Below, piece after piece: positions 15,740 to 24,400 of a DNA stretch of 64,000 bases. The stretch spans positions 1 to 64,000 of the forward strand of contig JBBSLP010000025.1 of the NCBI GenBank assembly GCA_038255145.1, written 5' to 3'. Source of the stretch: WHTX01 sp038255145. GTDB taxonomy: Bacteria; Actinomycetota; Acidimicrobiia; Acidimicrobiales; CAIXPF01. Within the stretch, counting starts at the first letter, position 1; each line of letters begins with the position of its first letter. The notes under the pieces were generated by a model, which did no database searches, had not been told where the DNA came from, and was given only the letters and a program-made list of their open reading frames with translations. The translations under genes and the position numbers were made by a program.

Positions 15740-15745
15740 TACGTT
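15740..15745 (+). promoter_or_regulatory. Leaderless -10 element (TACGTT) for the dienelactone hydrolase gene
   Basis: TACGTT, 6 nt (CCGCCC), ATG-15752. There is no ribosome site between. Confidence 0.5.
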
Positions 15746-15751
15746 CCGCCC

Positions 15752-16429
15752 ATGGGCGAGCACGTGCAGCTGACCGCGTCCGATGGCGTCACCCTGGGGG
15801 CCTATCGGGCTGACCCGGAGAGCCCCACCCGGGGGGCCATCGTCGTCATCCAGGAGATCTTCGGCGTCAACGGCCACATCCGTGACGTGGTCGACGCCTA
15901 CGCGGCGGCGGGGTACGTCGCCATCGCCCCCGCCCTGTACGACCGGGTCCGGCCCGGGGTCGAGCTGGGTTACGAGGGCGATGACATGAAGGCGGGCATC
16001 GACCTTCGCAGCCAGGTGCCGCTGGCATCGGCTCTGGACGACATCACCGCGGCGGCCGAGGCCGTGCGCGGGGCCGGCCGGGTGGGGGCGGTGGGCTTCT
16101 GCTGGGGTGGCTTCCTGGCCGCGGCCAGTGCGGTGGAGCTGGCCGGCACCATCGACGCCGCCGTCGGCTACTACGGCGGGGGCATCGTGGCCAACCTGCT
16201 CGACCGCTCTCCCCAGGTGCCGCTGGTGCTGCACTTCGGCGAGCTCGATCACGCCATCCCCCTCGAGGACGTGGACAAGGTCCGCGCCGCGTGGCCCGAT
16301 GTGCCCGTGTACGTCTACGCCGGAGCGCAGCACGGCTTCGAGTGCGACCACCGGGCCAGTTACGACGCCCAGTCGACCCGGCTGGGTTTCGCCCGCACCC
16401 TGCGCTTCTTCTCCGAGCAGATCGGTTGA
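15752..16429 (+). CDS. Dienelactone hydrolase family protein
   Basis: A 225-aa alpha/beta hydrolase of the DLH family. The nucleophile is Cys in GFCWGG near residue 113, followed by Asp in GELDHAIP and His in AQHGFECD, giving the Cys-Asp-His triad. Residues near the N-terminus (VIQEIFGVNGHIRDV) match the carboxylate-binding Glu loop. It could act on dienelactones or on other activated lactones or esters; no catechol-pathway genes are adjacent. ATG-15752 was chosen because it sits 6 nt after TACGTT. Confidence 0.92.
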   Translation: MGEHVQLTASDGVTLGAYRADPESPTRGAIVVIQEIFGVNGHIRDVVDAYAAAGYVAIAPALYDRVRPGVELGYEGDDMKAGIDLRSQVPLASALDDITAAAEAVRGAGRVGAVGFCWGGFLAAASAVELAGTIDAAVGYYGGGIVANLLDRSPQVPLVLHFGELDHAIPLEDVDKVRAAWPDVPVYVYAGAQHGFECDHRASYDAQSTRLGFARTLRFFSEQIG

Positions 16430-16472
16430 CCCCGCCGTCCGGGCCGGCTCCGTGCCGCCCCGGGTCGGCCGG

Positions 16473-16908
16473 TCAGTCGGTGATGTCGCGGGCGGCGGTG
16501 ATGCGGGTGGGCCTGGCCCGCACCAGCAGCTCACCGGGCACGGCGTTGCGGCGCCCGAAGGTCTCGGCCAGCTCGTCGCCCAGGTAGCGGCGGGCGATGC
16601 GGATGCTCCAGCCCAGCATGTCGTCGAGGTCCTCGGACAGGGTGGCCTCGGCCTCGACGATGGCGAAGGAGTAGGGCGGGGCGTCGTCGTCCACGCACAG
16701 GGACAGCCGGGGATCGCGGCGCAGGGCCTTGCCCTTGAGCGTGTCGGCACCGGTCATGAACAGGATGGTGCCGTCGCTGGGGTCGACGTCGATCCACACC
16801 GGGGCCACGTGGGGGGGCGCCGTTGGCCCGCGTCGTGGCCAGCTTGGCCGTGCGGGGGCGCTCGACGAGGAAGGCGAGGGCTTCGTCAGGGGTCATGGGG
16901 GTGGCCAT
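16473..16908 (-). pseudogene. PPOX-fold F420/FMN-dependent protein, frameshifted
   Basis: A pyridoxamine-phosphate-oxidase-fold protein split in two frames. The N-terminus from ATG-16908 reads MATPMTPDEALAFLVERP, then TAKLATTRANGAP. The body continues in the next frame as VAPVWIDVDPSDGTILFMT to the stop at 16473. The join is a run of seven G at 16811-16817 (C on the coding strand) where six would give GAPHVAPVW. The intact reading would be about 145 aa, normal for TIGR03618-like F420 proteins. It may be a real insertion or a homopolymer assembly error. It is divergent from the alpha/beta hydrolase. Confidence 0.8.
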
Positions 16909-16958
16909 GGCCACCAGACTGGTCGCTCGCTGGGGTCGATGCGCGAGACTCCCGCCCC

Positions 16959-17834
16959 GTGACCGACGCTCCCCTGTGGTTCGCCGAAGCCCTGGCTGTC
17001 GAACCCGAGGTGGGCGAGGTCGAGGTCGAGGGTTGTCCCGTGCGCTACCTGATGTGGGGTGATGTCGACGCGCCGCCGCTGGTGCTGGTGCACGGGGGTG
17101 CGGCCCACGCCCGCTGGTGGTCGTTCCTCGCCCCGCTGCTGGCCCGCGACCATCGGGTGATCGCCCCCAACCTGTCCGGTCACGGCGATTCGGGGTGGCG
17201 GGACAGCTACCGCTCCGAGACGTGGTCCGACGAGGTGCTGGCCGTGGCCGATGCCGCCGCGGCCGGGTCGTCGGTGCGGCCCATCGTGTTGGGCCACTCG
17301 CTGGGGGCCCAGGTGACCACGGTGGCGGCCGCCCGCCATGGGGATCACTTCCGGGGGGCGATCCTGGCCGATTTCGGTGTGCGACGGCCGGGGGAGGTCA
17401 GCCGCTCGAGCCGCCACTTCCAGAACCAGCGGGTCTACGCCACCTACGAGGAGGCCCAGGCCCGCTTCAAGCTCATCCCCCGACAGGCGTGCGAGAACCC
17501 GTGGGTGCTGCGCCACATCGCCGAGTCGTCGGTGCGGGCTGTCGAGGGTGGTGGCTGGGCGTGGAAGTTCGACTGGCGGCTGTTCAACCGGACGGCGGAC
17601 CGGCTGACGACGGAGTATCTGGCTGACATCACCATCCCCGTGGGCTTCCTGCACGGCCAGGGGAGCCGGGTGGTGACCAGCGAGGTGGCCGAACGGGTGG
17701 CGGTGGCCTTCGGTCGCCCCGCGCCGGTGGTGTGGGTGCCCGAGGCCCGTCACCACCTGATGCTGGACCAGCCGTTGGCCTTCGTGACCGCGGTGCGGGC
17801 CCTGGTGGCCCACATCGACCTGGCTGCGGGCTGA
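16959..17834 (+). CDS. Alpha/beta hydrolase
   Basis: A 291-aa alpha/beta-hydrolase-fold enzyme. The oxyanion-hole loop is LVHGGAAHARWW near residues 45-56, the nucleophile Ser is in GHSLGAQ near 111, and the catalytic His is in EARHHLMLD near the C-terminus. The acid is probably Asp or Glu in the FGVRRPGEV or late strand region. It resembles the 2-hydroxymuconate-semialdehyde-hydrolase/haloperoxidase group, but the substrate cannot be set. GTG-16959 follows GAGACT by 8 nt, a near-match to the leaderless pattern. Confidence 0.88.
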   Translation: MTDAPLWFAEALAVEPEVGEVEVEGCPVRYLMWGDVDAPPLVLVHGGAAHARWWSFLAPLLARDHRVIAPNLSGHGDSGWRDSYRSETWSDEVLAVADAAAAGSSVRPIVLGHSLGAQVTTVAAARHGDHFRGAILADFGVRRPGEVSRSSRHFQNQRVYATYEEAQARFKLIPRQACENPWVLRHIAESSVRAVEGGGWAWKFDWRLFNRTADRLTTEYLADITIPVGFLHGQGSRVVTSEVAERVAVAFGRPAPVVWVPEARHHLMLDQPLAFVTAVRALVAHIDLAAG

Positions 17835-17862
17835 GCGGCAGCTGGCCGCGGGGTGGCGGTGC

Positions 17863-18561
17863 TCATTCGGCGCCGCCGAGGTCGAGGTCGGTGAGGTCGG
17901 GCAGGGGCGTGTCGAGCTCGTGGTGGCGGCGTTGGGGTGGCGGTCGGTGCCCAGGGGCGAGGCCGTAGTGGCCGCGGGCGATGCGGCGGGCGTGGCCGGT
18001 GTCGACCTCGTGGCCGAGGGCGTCGGCCAGGGTCTTCACCGGGTGATCGCCGGCTATGCCGAAGCCGTGCAGGTGCAGCAGGGCGTGGAGTTGGCGCAGC
18101 GGGAGGGTGCCACAGCGTTGCAGGAGGCGGAGGCAGACGGCGCGTAGACGTCGTCCCCACAGGTAGCGGGCGTCGTGGGGCAGGTCGGGGAGGGAGCGGT
18201 CCACGGTGTTGCCGGCGGGGCGTCGGCCCTTGGGCCACCGGGCGGGGTCGACGAGCTGCTGCTCGAGCTCGCCGAGCTCAACCAGCAGGTCACGCCGTTC
18301 GCTGGCCATGGTGGCCATGGAGCGGTCGAGGCCCCGGAGACGGCTGAAGCCGTCCTGGCGCTTGGCGTTGATCTGGGCCCTGAACCTGGGGTCGAGTCGG
18401 CGGAGGGTGCGGATCGTGCCGACGCCGGGCTCTCGCTCCTTGGGCCCCTCACCCGGGGTGCCCGGGCCGCCATCGTCGACGCACGAGCCGTCGTCCGTCC
18501 CGTTGCCCCCGTCGGTGCCGTCACCGTTGCTGCTGTCGTCGCCAGTGCCCGTGGTGGACAT
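17863..18561 (-). CDS. Hypothetical protein with a winged-helix-like C-terminal domain
   Basis: A 232-aa protein, unassigned. Residues 1-50 are an acidic Gly/Asp/Thr-rich disordered tail. Residues 65-100 form a charged helix (RLRGLDRSMATMASERRDLL) with Leu/Glu heptad character. Residues 130-190 (LRQLHALLHLHGFGIAGDHP, VKTLADALGHEVDTG, ARRIARGHYGLAPG) have the helix-turn-helix/wing pattern of HARE-HTH-like DNA-associated domains. AGGAG lies 7 nt before the ATG. It could be a chromatin or restriction-associated reader; that is inference from domain shape only. Confidence 0.65.
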   Translation of the reverse strand: MSTTGTGDDSSNGDGTDGGNGTDDGSCVDDGGPGTPGEGPKEREPGVGTIRTLRRLDPRFRAQINAKRQDGFSRLRGLDRSMATMASERRDLLVELGELEQQLVDPARWPKGRRPAGNTVDRSLPDLPHDARYLWGRRLRAVCLRLLQRCGTLPLRQLHALLHLHGFGIAGDHPVKTLADALGHEVDTGHARRIARGHYGLAPGHRPPPQRRHHELDTPLPDLTDLDLGGAE

Positions 18562-18797
18562 GTCCCGCTCCTGAGCTGGATCTCTCGGAGCGCCGGGACG
18601 ACTGATAAGGGCCGGCGCGACCCCAGACGCCCATCATGGTCGCGGGGTGTGACAACGAAGCTGGCGACGGGCCATCGCCGGCACCGCCGGAGGCTTCCGG
18701 CGCCGACCCCACCGTCGTTCGGGGGGCCTTTGACGCAGATTCGATGTCGATTCGACGACCAGGGCCCATCGCCGGGGTGGGTTGGTGAAAGGGCAGG
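18562..18797. other. Intergenic spacer with a short hairpin
   Basis: 236 bp between the cupin stop and the HTH-like start. It contains a 7-bp hairpin (18685-18702, CGCCGGA/TCCGGCG, loop of 4) that may end the cupin/CAP transcript. Nothing else is recognisable. Confidence 0.4.
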
Positions 18798-19238
18798 TCA
18801 GGTCGGGGTCTGGACTGTTCGGCGTCCTCGCGGGTGCCGGCTGGCACCCTGGGCGCGCTCGGTCCAGGGTGGGTCCCACAGGCCGGCAGCGGCTTCGGCC
18901 TCCTCCTCACCGGGCCACGGGGGCATGGTCACCGCGACGGCCGTGAGGACGCCCGGCCCCAGGCTGCGGAACTGGAACGCCGTGCCCACGGGGATGGTCA
19001 GCGACACCCCGGCCCGCAGCTCCAACGGGTGGGCCGTGCCGTCCTGCCACATCTGGCCCCGCCCCTCGAGCACGAACCACAACTCCTCGACGCTGCGGTG
19101 GCGCACGGCCCGCGACACCTGACCCTCGGCCAGCTCGAAGTGGGCCATCGAGCCGCGCTCACCGGCAGCCAGGATGCGCACCAGGGAACCGTCGGGGGCC
19201 ACCACGTCAGCGGACTCGGGAAGGGGACGGACCTCCAT
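18798..19238 (-). CDS. Cupin domain protein
   Basis: A 146-aa single-domain cupin with the conserved beta-barrel motif around HRSVEELWFVLEGRGQMW (residues 46-63) and a second motif LRAGVSLTIPVGTAFQFR. Metal ligands would be His and Glu in motif 1; the motif 2 His is not obvious, so metal binding is uncertain. ATG-19238 has AGGAG about 7 nt upstream. The CAP gene ends 10 bp upstream, so the two are probably cotranscribed. Confidence 0.85.
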   Translation of the reverse strand: MEVRPLPESADVVAPDGSLVRILAAGERGSMAHFELAEGQVSRAVRHRSVEELWFVLEGRGQMWQDGTAHPLELRAGVSLTIPVGTAFQFRSLGPGVLTAVAVTMPPWPGEEEAEAAAGLWDPPWTERAQGASRHPRGRRTVQTPT

Positions 19239-19248
19239 GGACCATCTC

Positions 19249-20253
19249 CTAGCCGGCGAACAGCTGCGAGGTCCACACCTTGCCATCGGCAGCCACGGCC
19301 ACCCCCACGCCGAGCACGGTGAAGTCGGCCCGGGTCATGTTGGCGTAGTGGCGGGGGCTGGACACGAGGGCAGCGAACACCGAGTCGACCGAGGGACCGA
19401 AGGCCACGTTCTCGCCCGCAGTGAACCACGTGCTCAGGAAGGGGTTCAGGTCCTGGTGGGCCAGAGCCCCCTGGCCGGCCAACAGCTGCGCCCAACTGCG
19501 GGCCGATCCCGCCAACGCACCGTTGCCGGCCAGCGGGGACAGCCCCATCGAGGTGCGCAGTCCGTTGACCAGTTCGAGCAGTCGGACCTCGGCGCTGCTG
19601 CCGACCCCGCTACCCGCCGTCAGTGACACGGCCACGGGGGCCGGTGCCGCCACCGTGCGCTCGGCCGCGGCCGCAGCTACGGCCGCCGGTACCGGGGCTG
19701 CCGTGGCCGCCGGGGTCGGCGCTGCCGGTGCCGGTGTCGGCGTCGGCTCGGTCTGGTCTGCGGGCCGGGTGACCTCGGGAGCGGTCAGGATGGGTCCGCC
19801 GTGGGCCGCGGGCGCGGCCACCGTCGTCGACGGGACCTCGGCTGTGGGCACGGTGGGCACGGTGGGCGTCGGCGCCACCGTGGTGGGTGTCGACCCATCG
19901 GAGGAAGGACCCCCCGTGGTGGCCGGCAGCGGGGCCAACGCCGCCCCCGTCGTGCCCGATGCCGCCGGGCCCTCGGCGAGAGCGGGGACGGTGGCCTGCA
20001 GGACAGCCCGCCGGGCGATGACGCCCGCCGCGGACTGGTAGGCGTCGAGGTGTCGGGCCGCTCCTGCGAGCGTCAGCGTCGCCGCACCGGTGATCGCCGC
20101 GTTGCCGTCACCGGAAGCCGTGCCCTGGGTGATCACCGGCCATCCGGCCAGGACCGCCGCCGTCACGACGACCACACCCAGTGGGCCGCGCCAAGGCGTC
20201 CGCCGCCTGGGAGCGTCCGCCGGGGTCGCTCCCTCGTTGCTCTCCGCCGTCAA
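19249..20253 (-). CDS. Secreted CAP (SCP/PR1) domain protein
   Basis: A 334-aa protein with a cytosolic basic N-terminus (APRRRTPWRG), a signal/anchor helix near residues 26-45, and a long Pro/Ala/Thr/Val-rich wall-spanning linker (about 90-210). The C-terminal CAP domain has RLLELVNGLRTSMGLSPL, SWAQLLAG and HYANMTRADFTVLGVGVA. The two usual CAP His are partly preserved (LAHQDLNPF, HYANM). The start is TTG-20253, supported by GAGGAGGG upstream; no ATG/GTG alternative fits the basic N-terminus. It probably acts at the cell surface. Confidence 0.88.
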   Translation of the reverse strand: MTAESNEGATPADAPRRRTPWRGPLGVVVVTAAVLAGWPVITQGTASGDGNAAITGAATLTLAGAARHLDAYQSAAGVIARRAVLQATVPALAEGPAASGTTGAALAPLPATTGGPSSDGSTPTTVAPTPTVPTVPTAEVPSTTVAAPAAHGGPILTAPEVTRPADQTEPTPTPAPAAPTPAATAAPVPAAVAAAAAERTVAAPAPVAVSLTAGSGVGSSAEVRLLELVNGLRTSMGLSPLAGNGALAGSARSWAQLLAGQGALAHQDLNPFLSTWFTAGENVAFGPSVDSVFAALVSSPRHYANMTRADFTVLGVGVAVAADGKVWTSQLFAG

Positions 20254-20349
20254 CTCGTCGGCCCTCCTCTTCCTTCTGCCTCGTTGCGAGGGTGACGAAG
20301 ACTTGACGGTCGCAACGCATTTGCATGACGCGGCGACAGCCTGGGCATT

Positions 20350-21315
20350 CTATACGGGACCGACGGCGGCAAACTCCTTGCGAAGCGAAGGAACTACGTC
20401 GTTCAGATAGGCCTCGAGGGCGGCCTCGTCCCACGGTGCACGTAGAGCGATGTTCACTCCCCGCGCGCCCGCCTCGACGTACCGACCCACGGTCTCCACC
20501 GCTTGGGCAGGTGTGCCCATGAGGGCACCGTTGCGCACCCGGGGTGCCATGTCCCCCCACTGCTCCACCAACCGCTGCTCGGCCCCCGCCGCGCCGGCGG
20601 CATCGGCCGACAGCATGAACATGAGGTTGACGGTTCGATCCAGCGTGGCCGGGTCGCGGCCGATCTTCTCGCAGGCCCGGTCCATGGCCCCGCTCAGCTC
20701 GCCGTACTGCTGGGGGCTGACGTAGGCCGCGTTCCAACCGTCGGCGTAGGTGGCGGCCAGGCGCGGCGTGCGCTTGGGACCCACCCCACCGATCCAGATG
20801 GGCAGGCGCCGCCCGCCGACAGGCGGGGGCAGGCACGAGGCGTCCTCGGTCCGGTAGTACGTGCCCTCGAACGTCGTGCGCTCCTGGGTGAGCAGGGAGC
20901 GGATCAGCTGCACCCCCTCCTCGAGCATCTCGAAGCGGGTGCCCAGGGGCGGGAAGTCGTAGCCGTAGGCCGCCGCCTCCCACTCGTGCCAACCGGCGCC
21001 CAGGCCGAGCTCGAAACGGCCCCCGGAGATGTGGTCGAGCGTGGTGGCCGCCTTGGCCAGTAGGGCGGGGTTGCGGTAGCCGATGTAGAAGACCAGGCAG
21101 CCGATGCGGGCGTGCCTGGTGTCGGCGCACAGGGCCCCCAGGGTGGCGATGGCCTCGAAGTGGTCCACCGTGCCCCCCGCCGGCGGCGCCTCGTAGAGGT
21201 GGTCCCAGGCCGAGATCCAGTCGAGCCGGGCGTCGTCGAGGCGACGCCACGTGGCCCGCATGGTGGCCATGTCCATGTTCTGCTGCCCGACGTGGGCCCC
21301 CAGGGAGAGCGGCAT
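20350..21315 (-). CDS. LLM class F420-dependent oxidoreductase
   Basis: A 321-aa TIM-barrel luciferase-like monooxygenase-fold protein. Characteristic segments are WISAWDHLYEAP, the LVFYIGYRNPALLAKAATTLDHISGGRFELGLGAGWHE block (residues 75-108) and LPIWIGGVGPKRTPRLAATYADGWN. This fits the TIGR03560/TIGR03619-like group, which uses coenzyme F420 in Actinobacteria. ATG-21315 lies 8 nt after TAGGGT (leaderless). The specific reaction is unknown. Confidence 0.92.
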   Translation of the reverse strand: MPLSLGAHVGQQNMDMATMRATWRRLDDARLDWISAWDHLYEAPPAGGTVDHFEAIATLGALCADTRHARIGCLVFYIGYRNPALLAKAATTLDHISGGRFELGLGAGWHEWEAAAYGYDFPPLGTRFEMLEEGVQLIRSLLTQERTTFEGTYYRTEDASCLPPPVGGRRLPIWIGGVGPKRTPRLAATYADGWNAAYVSPQQYGELSGAMDRACEKIGRDPATLDRTVNLMFMLSADAAGAAGAEQRLVEQWGDMAPRVRNGALMGTPAQAVETVGRYVEAGARGVNIALRAPWDEAALEAYLNDVVPSLRKEFAAVGPV

Positions 21316-21323
21316 GGGCCGGG

Positions 21324-21329
21324 ACCCTA
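21324..21329 (-). promoter_or_regulatory. Leaderless -10 element (TAGGGT) for the LLM oxidoreductase
   Basis: Minus-strand TAGGGT, 8 nt (CCCGGCCC), ATG-21315. Confidence 0.5.
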
Positions 21330-21385
21330 GCCCGGCCCATGCACGCCGCCGCGGGGTTCTGGCGGTGTTGCGGAACGCCCTGGCG

Positions 21386-22033
21386 TCAGGGGGCGACGAC
21401 GCTGCCCGACAACTGGCGATAGGCGTGGGCGGTGGCGATGTAGGACAGCGGGATGGTGGCCAGCAGGCCGACGCCGCAGAGGATGAGGCCGATCAGGTTC
21501 ACTCCGAAGTAGGCGAGGCCGAAGACGATCACCTTGCCCATGTGGGGCTTGGTCATCTCCCACGAGCGCTTCAGGGCATCGACGCCGCCCAGGTTCTGCT
21601 CGACGCAGGCGAAGGACCAGAACGCGAGCATGGCCCCGAGGATGAGGCCGGGGATGATGCACAGCACGAGGCCGACGCCGACCACGAGGCCGTAGATGAT
21701 GGCGCCCACGACGAACGGGCCGATGTTCTCGAAGCCGAAGACGGCGCCGGGCTCGGGCCGCCCACCGTTGACGACGACGAGGGCGGCTCGGACCAGGCCA
21801 CGGGTCATGACCTGGGAGACCACGAAGCCGATGACGACGAAGATGAGCTTGAGGAACGTGTTGTCGAACACGTTGCCCAGGAGGTTGACCACTGCGCTCG
21901 CCGCCCACACCAACAACGTGAGGATGATCATGGGGCCGGCGTTCTGCTTGAACTTGTCCCAGCCGTAGCTGAACGCCGCACCGACGTCTAGCCCTGCCGC
22001 AGGGCTGGGTTGGTAGGGCGGGGGCATGGCCAT
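21386..22033 (-). CDS. Multi-pass membrane protein, unknown function
   Basis: A 215-aa protein with a short Pro-rich N-terminus (MAMPPPYQPSP) and an amphipathic segment (AFSYGWDKFKQNAG). About five hydrophobic helices follow, and GGVDALKRSWEMTKPHMGK sits between TM regions. That pattern (helix, SW-x-hydrophobic repeat) is typical of DUF975/GDPD-anchor-like actinobacterial membrane proteins. ATG-22033 has GAGGAGA 6 nt upstream. It is divergent from an LLM oxidoreductase, with a TACGTT element at 22078-22083 on its strand. Confidence 0.75.
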   Translation of the reverse strand: MAMPPPYQPSPAAGLDVGAAFSYGWDKFKQNAGPMIILTLLVWAASAVVNLLGNVFDNTFLKLIFVVIGFVVSQVMTRGLVRAALVVVNGGRPEPGAVFGFENIGPFVVGAIIYGLVVGVGLVLCIIPGLILGAMLAFWSFACVEQNLGGVDALKRSWEMTKPHMGKVIVFGLAYFGVNLIGLILCGVGLLATIPLSYIATAHAYRQLSGSVVAP

Positions 22034-22161
22034 GGAAGTCTCCTCTGAAGCCGGTCGAACGTCAGCCGAATCGCACGTCAACGTAGTGCCCAGCTCGTCG
22101 AGAGACACGGACTGTGGCAGCGTTGGCCCGCTCGGTCGGGGCCGGTCAGGGGGAGCAGGTG

Positions 22162-23130
22162 ATGGTCGAAGGGTCCATGACGAAAGAACCGCCCGGCGTG
22201 CGGGTGGGCATCAGCCCCCCGGAGCGCTTCTTCAGGGACGGCGTGGACGAGCGCCGCGCCCTCATGGAGGGCATCGCCGCCGCCGGCATCGATGGCGTGC
22301 TCTACGCCGACCACGTCAGCTTCCGGGGTGGGCACGGCATGGAGGCCCTGGTGCTCATGGCCGGCCTGTCCCAGCTCGAAGCGAGCCTGGGCCTGCACGT
22401 GGGGGTGTACCTCCTGCCCCTGCGCAACCCGGTGACGGTGGCCCGCAGCATCTCGACCCTGTGCCAGCTGGCCCCGGGGCGACTCGTGCTCGGTGTGGGC
22501 ATCGGCGGCGAGGACCGCCACGAGATCGAGGTGTGCGGCATCGACCCCCGCACCCGGGGACGACGCTGCGACGAGTCCCTGGGCCTGCTGCGGCGACTCC
22601 TGTCCGGCGAGGCCGTCGACCACGATGGCGAGTTCTTCCAGGTGCAGGACTGTCGCATCCTGCCTGCCCCCTCGCCGGCCGTGCCCCTGCTCGTCGGCGG
22701 CCGCTCCGACGCCGCTGTGCGCCGGGCGGGCCGTTCCGGTGACGGCTGGCTGGCCACGTGGTGCTCGGCCACCCGCTTCGCCCAGGCCATGGAGCTGTGC
22801 GACGAGACCGCGGCCTCGGTGGGCCGGGCCGCTCCCGCCTGGCGCCACAAGCTGCAGGCCTGGGTGGGCCTGGGCGCTGACCGTGACCAGGCCCGCAGCC
22901 ACGTGCGGCAGGCCATGGAGGCGTTCTACCGCACCCCCTTCGCCGCCTTCGAGCGCTACACCCCCTACGGCACCCCCCACGACGTGGCCGAGGCCCTGGC
23001 GCCCTTCCTCGACATCGGGGTGCGCGAGTTCGACCTCACCCCCTGCGCGGGGTCGAGCGACGAGGCCGTGGCCGGATCGGCCGAGGTGAAGCGCCTGCTG
23101 GCCGCTCACGTGGGTGCGCTGTCGAGCTGA
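22162..23130 (+). CDS. LLM class flavin/F420-dependent oxidoreductase
   Basis: A 322-aa luciferase-like TIM barrel. Key segments are GISPPERFFRDG, GVLYADHVSFRGGHGMEALV, the LPLRNPVTVARSISTLCQLAPGRLVLGVGIGGEDR block and VPLLVGGRSDAAVRRAGRSGDGW. It is distinct from the LLM gene at 20350, to which it is a divergent neighbour two genes away. ATG-22162 was chosen for a GGGGAG site; an ATG at 22177 is an alternative. Substrate unknown. Confidence 0.9.
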   Translation: MVEGSMTKEPPGVRVGISPPERFFRDGVDERRALMEGIAAAGIDGVLYADHVSFRGGHGMEALVLMAGLSQLEASLGLHVGVYLLPLRNPVTVARSISTLCQLAPGRLVLGVGIGGEDRHEIEVCGIDPRTRGRRCDESLGLLRRLLSGEAVDHDGEFFQVQDCRILPAPSPAVPLLVGGRSDAAVRRAGRSGDGWLATWCSATRFAQAMELCDETAASVGRAAPAWRHKLQAWVGLGADRDQARSHVRQAMEAFYRTPFAAFERYTPYGTPHDVAEALAPFLDIGVREFDLTPCAGSSDEAVAGSAEVKRLLAAHVGALSS

Positions 23131-23191
23131 GCGGGCGCCCGGTCAGCGATCGGCGCCGGCGGGGGTGACGTGGCAGGGGCGGCCCGCTGGG

Positions 23192-23197
23192 TACGAT
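23192..23197 (+). promoter_or_regulatory. Leaderless -10 element (TACGAT) starting the envelope gene run
   Basis: TACGAT, 8 nt (CCCGCCCC), ATG-23206. Confidence 0.5.
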
Positions 23198-23205
23198 CCC
23201 GCCCC

Positions 23206-23676
23206 ATGACGACCCCGGCCCCCGCCAGCGATACCAAGCGGCCCTCCAAGCCCCGGCGCCGCCTCAAGGGACGTGCCCTGGTGGTGGTCGGCGTGATCGT
23301 GGCCCTGGTCGTCCTGGTGCCCGCCGCCCTGGCCTTCCTCAACCGGGGCGGTGGCGGCGACTCGGCGGGGTCGGCGGACACGGTGCGCACCCAGCTGGTG
23401 GATGGTCTCGCTGACGCCCAGCGCACCGCGCAGCGCGCTGACGGCAAGGTGATCGATGTCGAGGCCCTGCGTCCCGAGCTCGAGAAGGTGTCCTCGGGGT
23501 GGGTCGTGGACCTGGCCACCACCGACGACCGGGCCACGGTGGGCGTGGCCGCCCGCAAGCTCACCGAGCCGCTGTGCCTGTTGATCTGGACGGCCGTGGG
23601 TGGGCCCAGGACGGCGACCGTCACTGACCCCAACCTGCCCTGTGACCCGCAGATCGCGCTGATCGCCGCTCGGTGA
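23206..23676 (+). CDS. Single-pass membrane-anchored protein, unknown
   Basis: A 156-aa protein: basic cytosolic N-terminus (KRPSKPRRRLKGR), one TM helix near residues 26-45, a short Gly/Ser linker, and a small extracytoplasmic alpha/beta domain with two Cys near the C-terminus (EPLCLLIW, NLPCDPQ) that could form a disulfide. It opens a four-gene rightward envelope run with an OmpA protein, a coiled-coil membrane protein and an Rpf-like protein. No family recognised. Confidence 0.7.
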   Translation: MTTPAPASDTKRPSKPRRRLKGRALVVVGVIVALVVLVPAALAFLNRGGGGDSAGSADTVRTQLVDGLADAQRTAQRADGKVIDVEALRPELEKVSSGWVVDLATTDDRATVGVAARKLTEPLCLLIWTAVGGPRTATVTDPNLPCDPQIALIAAR

Positions 23677-23743
23677 CGGCAAGCTGGTAGCGCGGACCTC
23701 GGAAGGAACGGGCCTTCGAAGGTATGACGGCGGGTGGATCCCC

Positions 23744-24400
23744 ATGGAGCGTGCGGCCGCGGTGCTGGTCGGCGTGGTGGGCCTGGTCCTGCTCACGGCG
23801 GCGGCGTTGGCGTGGAGCTGGACGGGCGAGGTGAACGACGGCGGTGGGGTCGAGGTGCTGGCCCTGCAGGCCGGCGCGCCCCCGGGGCCCGCGGCGGGCC
23901 CGCAACCCTCGGCCGAGGACCTCATGGCCCTGGTGCGGCCAGCCACGACCGTGCCGGCGCCCAGCACCAGCGCGGCCCCGGCTCCAGCCGGTACGACCCC
24001 GGCCGTGACGGCGGCGCCGCTCCCGGTGCCCCCCGAGGTGGCGGCCATCGTGGCCGAGATCTCCGGAGGTGGCATCCGCTTCGACGTCGGCCACGCCGAG
24101 CTCGACGAGCGGGCCCGGGGCCTGCTCGACCGGTTGGCCCCCCTGCTGGTGGGTCGCCCCGATGTGGTGGTGGCCGTGCGGGGCCACACCGACAGCACGG
24201 GCAGTGACGAGGTCAACCGGGTGCTGTCGGCCCAGCGGGCCCAGGCCGTGGCCACCTACCTGGTGGCCCGGGGTGTCGGCCCGGCCCAGGTGCAGGCGGC
24301 TGGCGTGGGTCCGGCCGAGCCCGTCGCCGACAACGCCACCCCCGACGGTCGGGAGCTGAACCGGCGCAGCGACGTCGTCGTCGATGGCGGGTCGTCGTGA
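23744..24400 (+). CDS. OmpA-family peptidoglycan-binding protein
   Basis: A 218-aa protein with one N-terminal signal/anchor helix (residues 4-24), a Pro/Ala/Thr linker, and a C-terminal OmpA-like domain from about residue 105. IRFDVGHAELDERARGLLDRLA, VAVRGHTDSTGSDEVNRVLSAQRAQAVATYL and GREL-NRRSDVVV carry the Asp and Arg that bind diaminopimelate in this family. In a Gram-positive lineage this tethers the membrane to the wall, as in mycobacterial ArfA-like proteins. The stop overlaps the next start. Confidence 0.9.
   Translation: MERAAAVLVGVVGLVLLTAAALAWSWTGEVNDGGGVEVLALQAGAPPGPAAGPQPSAEDLMALVRPATTVPAPSTSAAPAPAGTTPAVTAAPLPVPPEVAAIVAEISGGGIRFDVGHAELDERARGLLDRLAPLLVGRPDVVVAVRGHTDSTGSDEVNRVLSAQRAQAVATYLVARGVGPAQVQAAGVGPAEPVADNATPDGRELNRRSDVVVDGGSS

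Noticed and set aside
20254..20349. Possible c-di-AMP (ydaO) riboswitch before the secreted CAP gene, as is common for actinobacterial wall enzymes
   Set aside because: Only about 100 nt are available before the next gene and none of the conserved ydaO core is visible.
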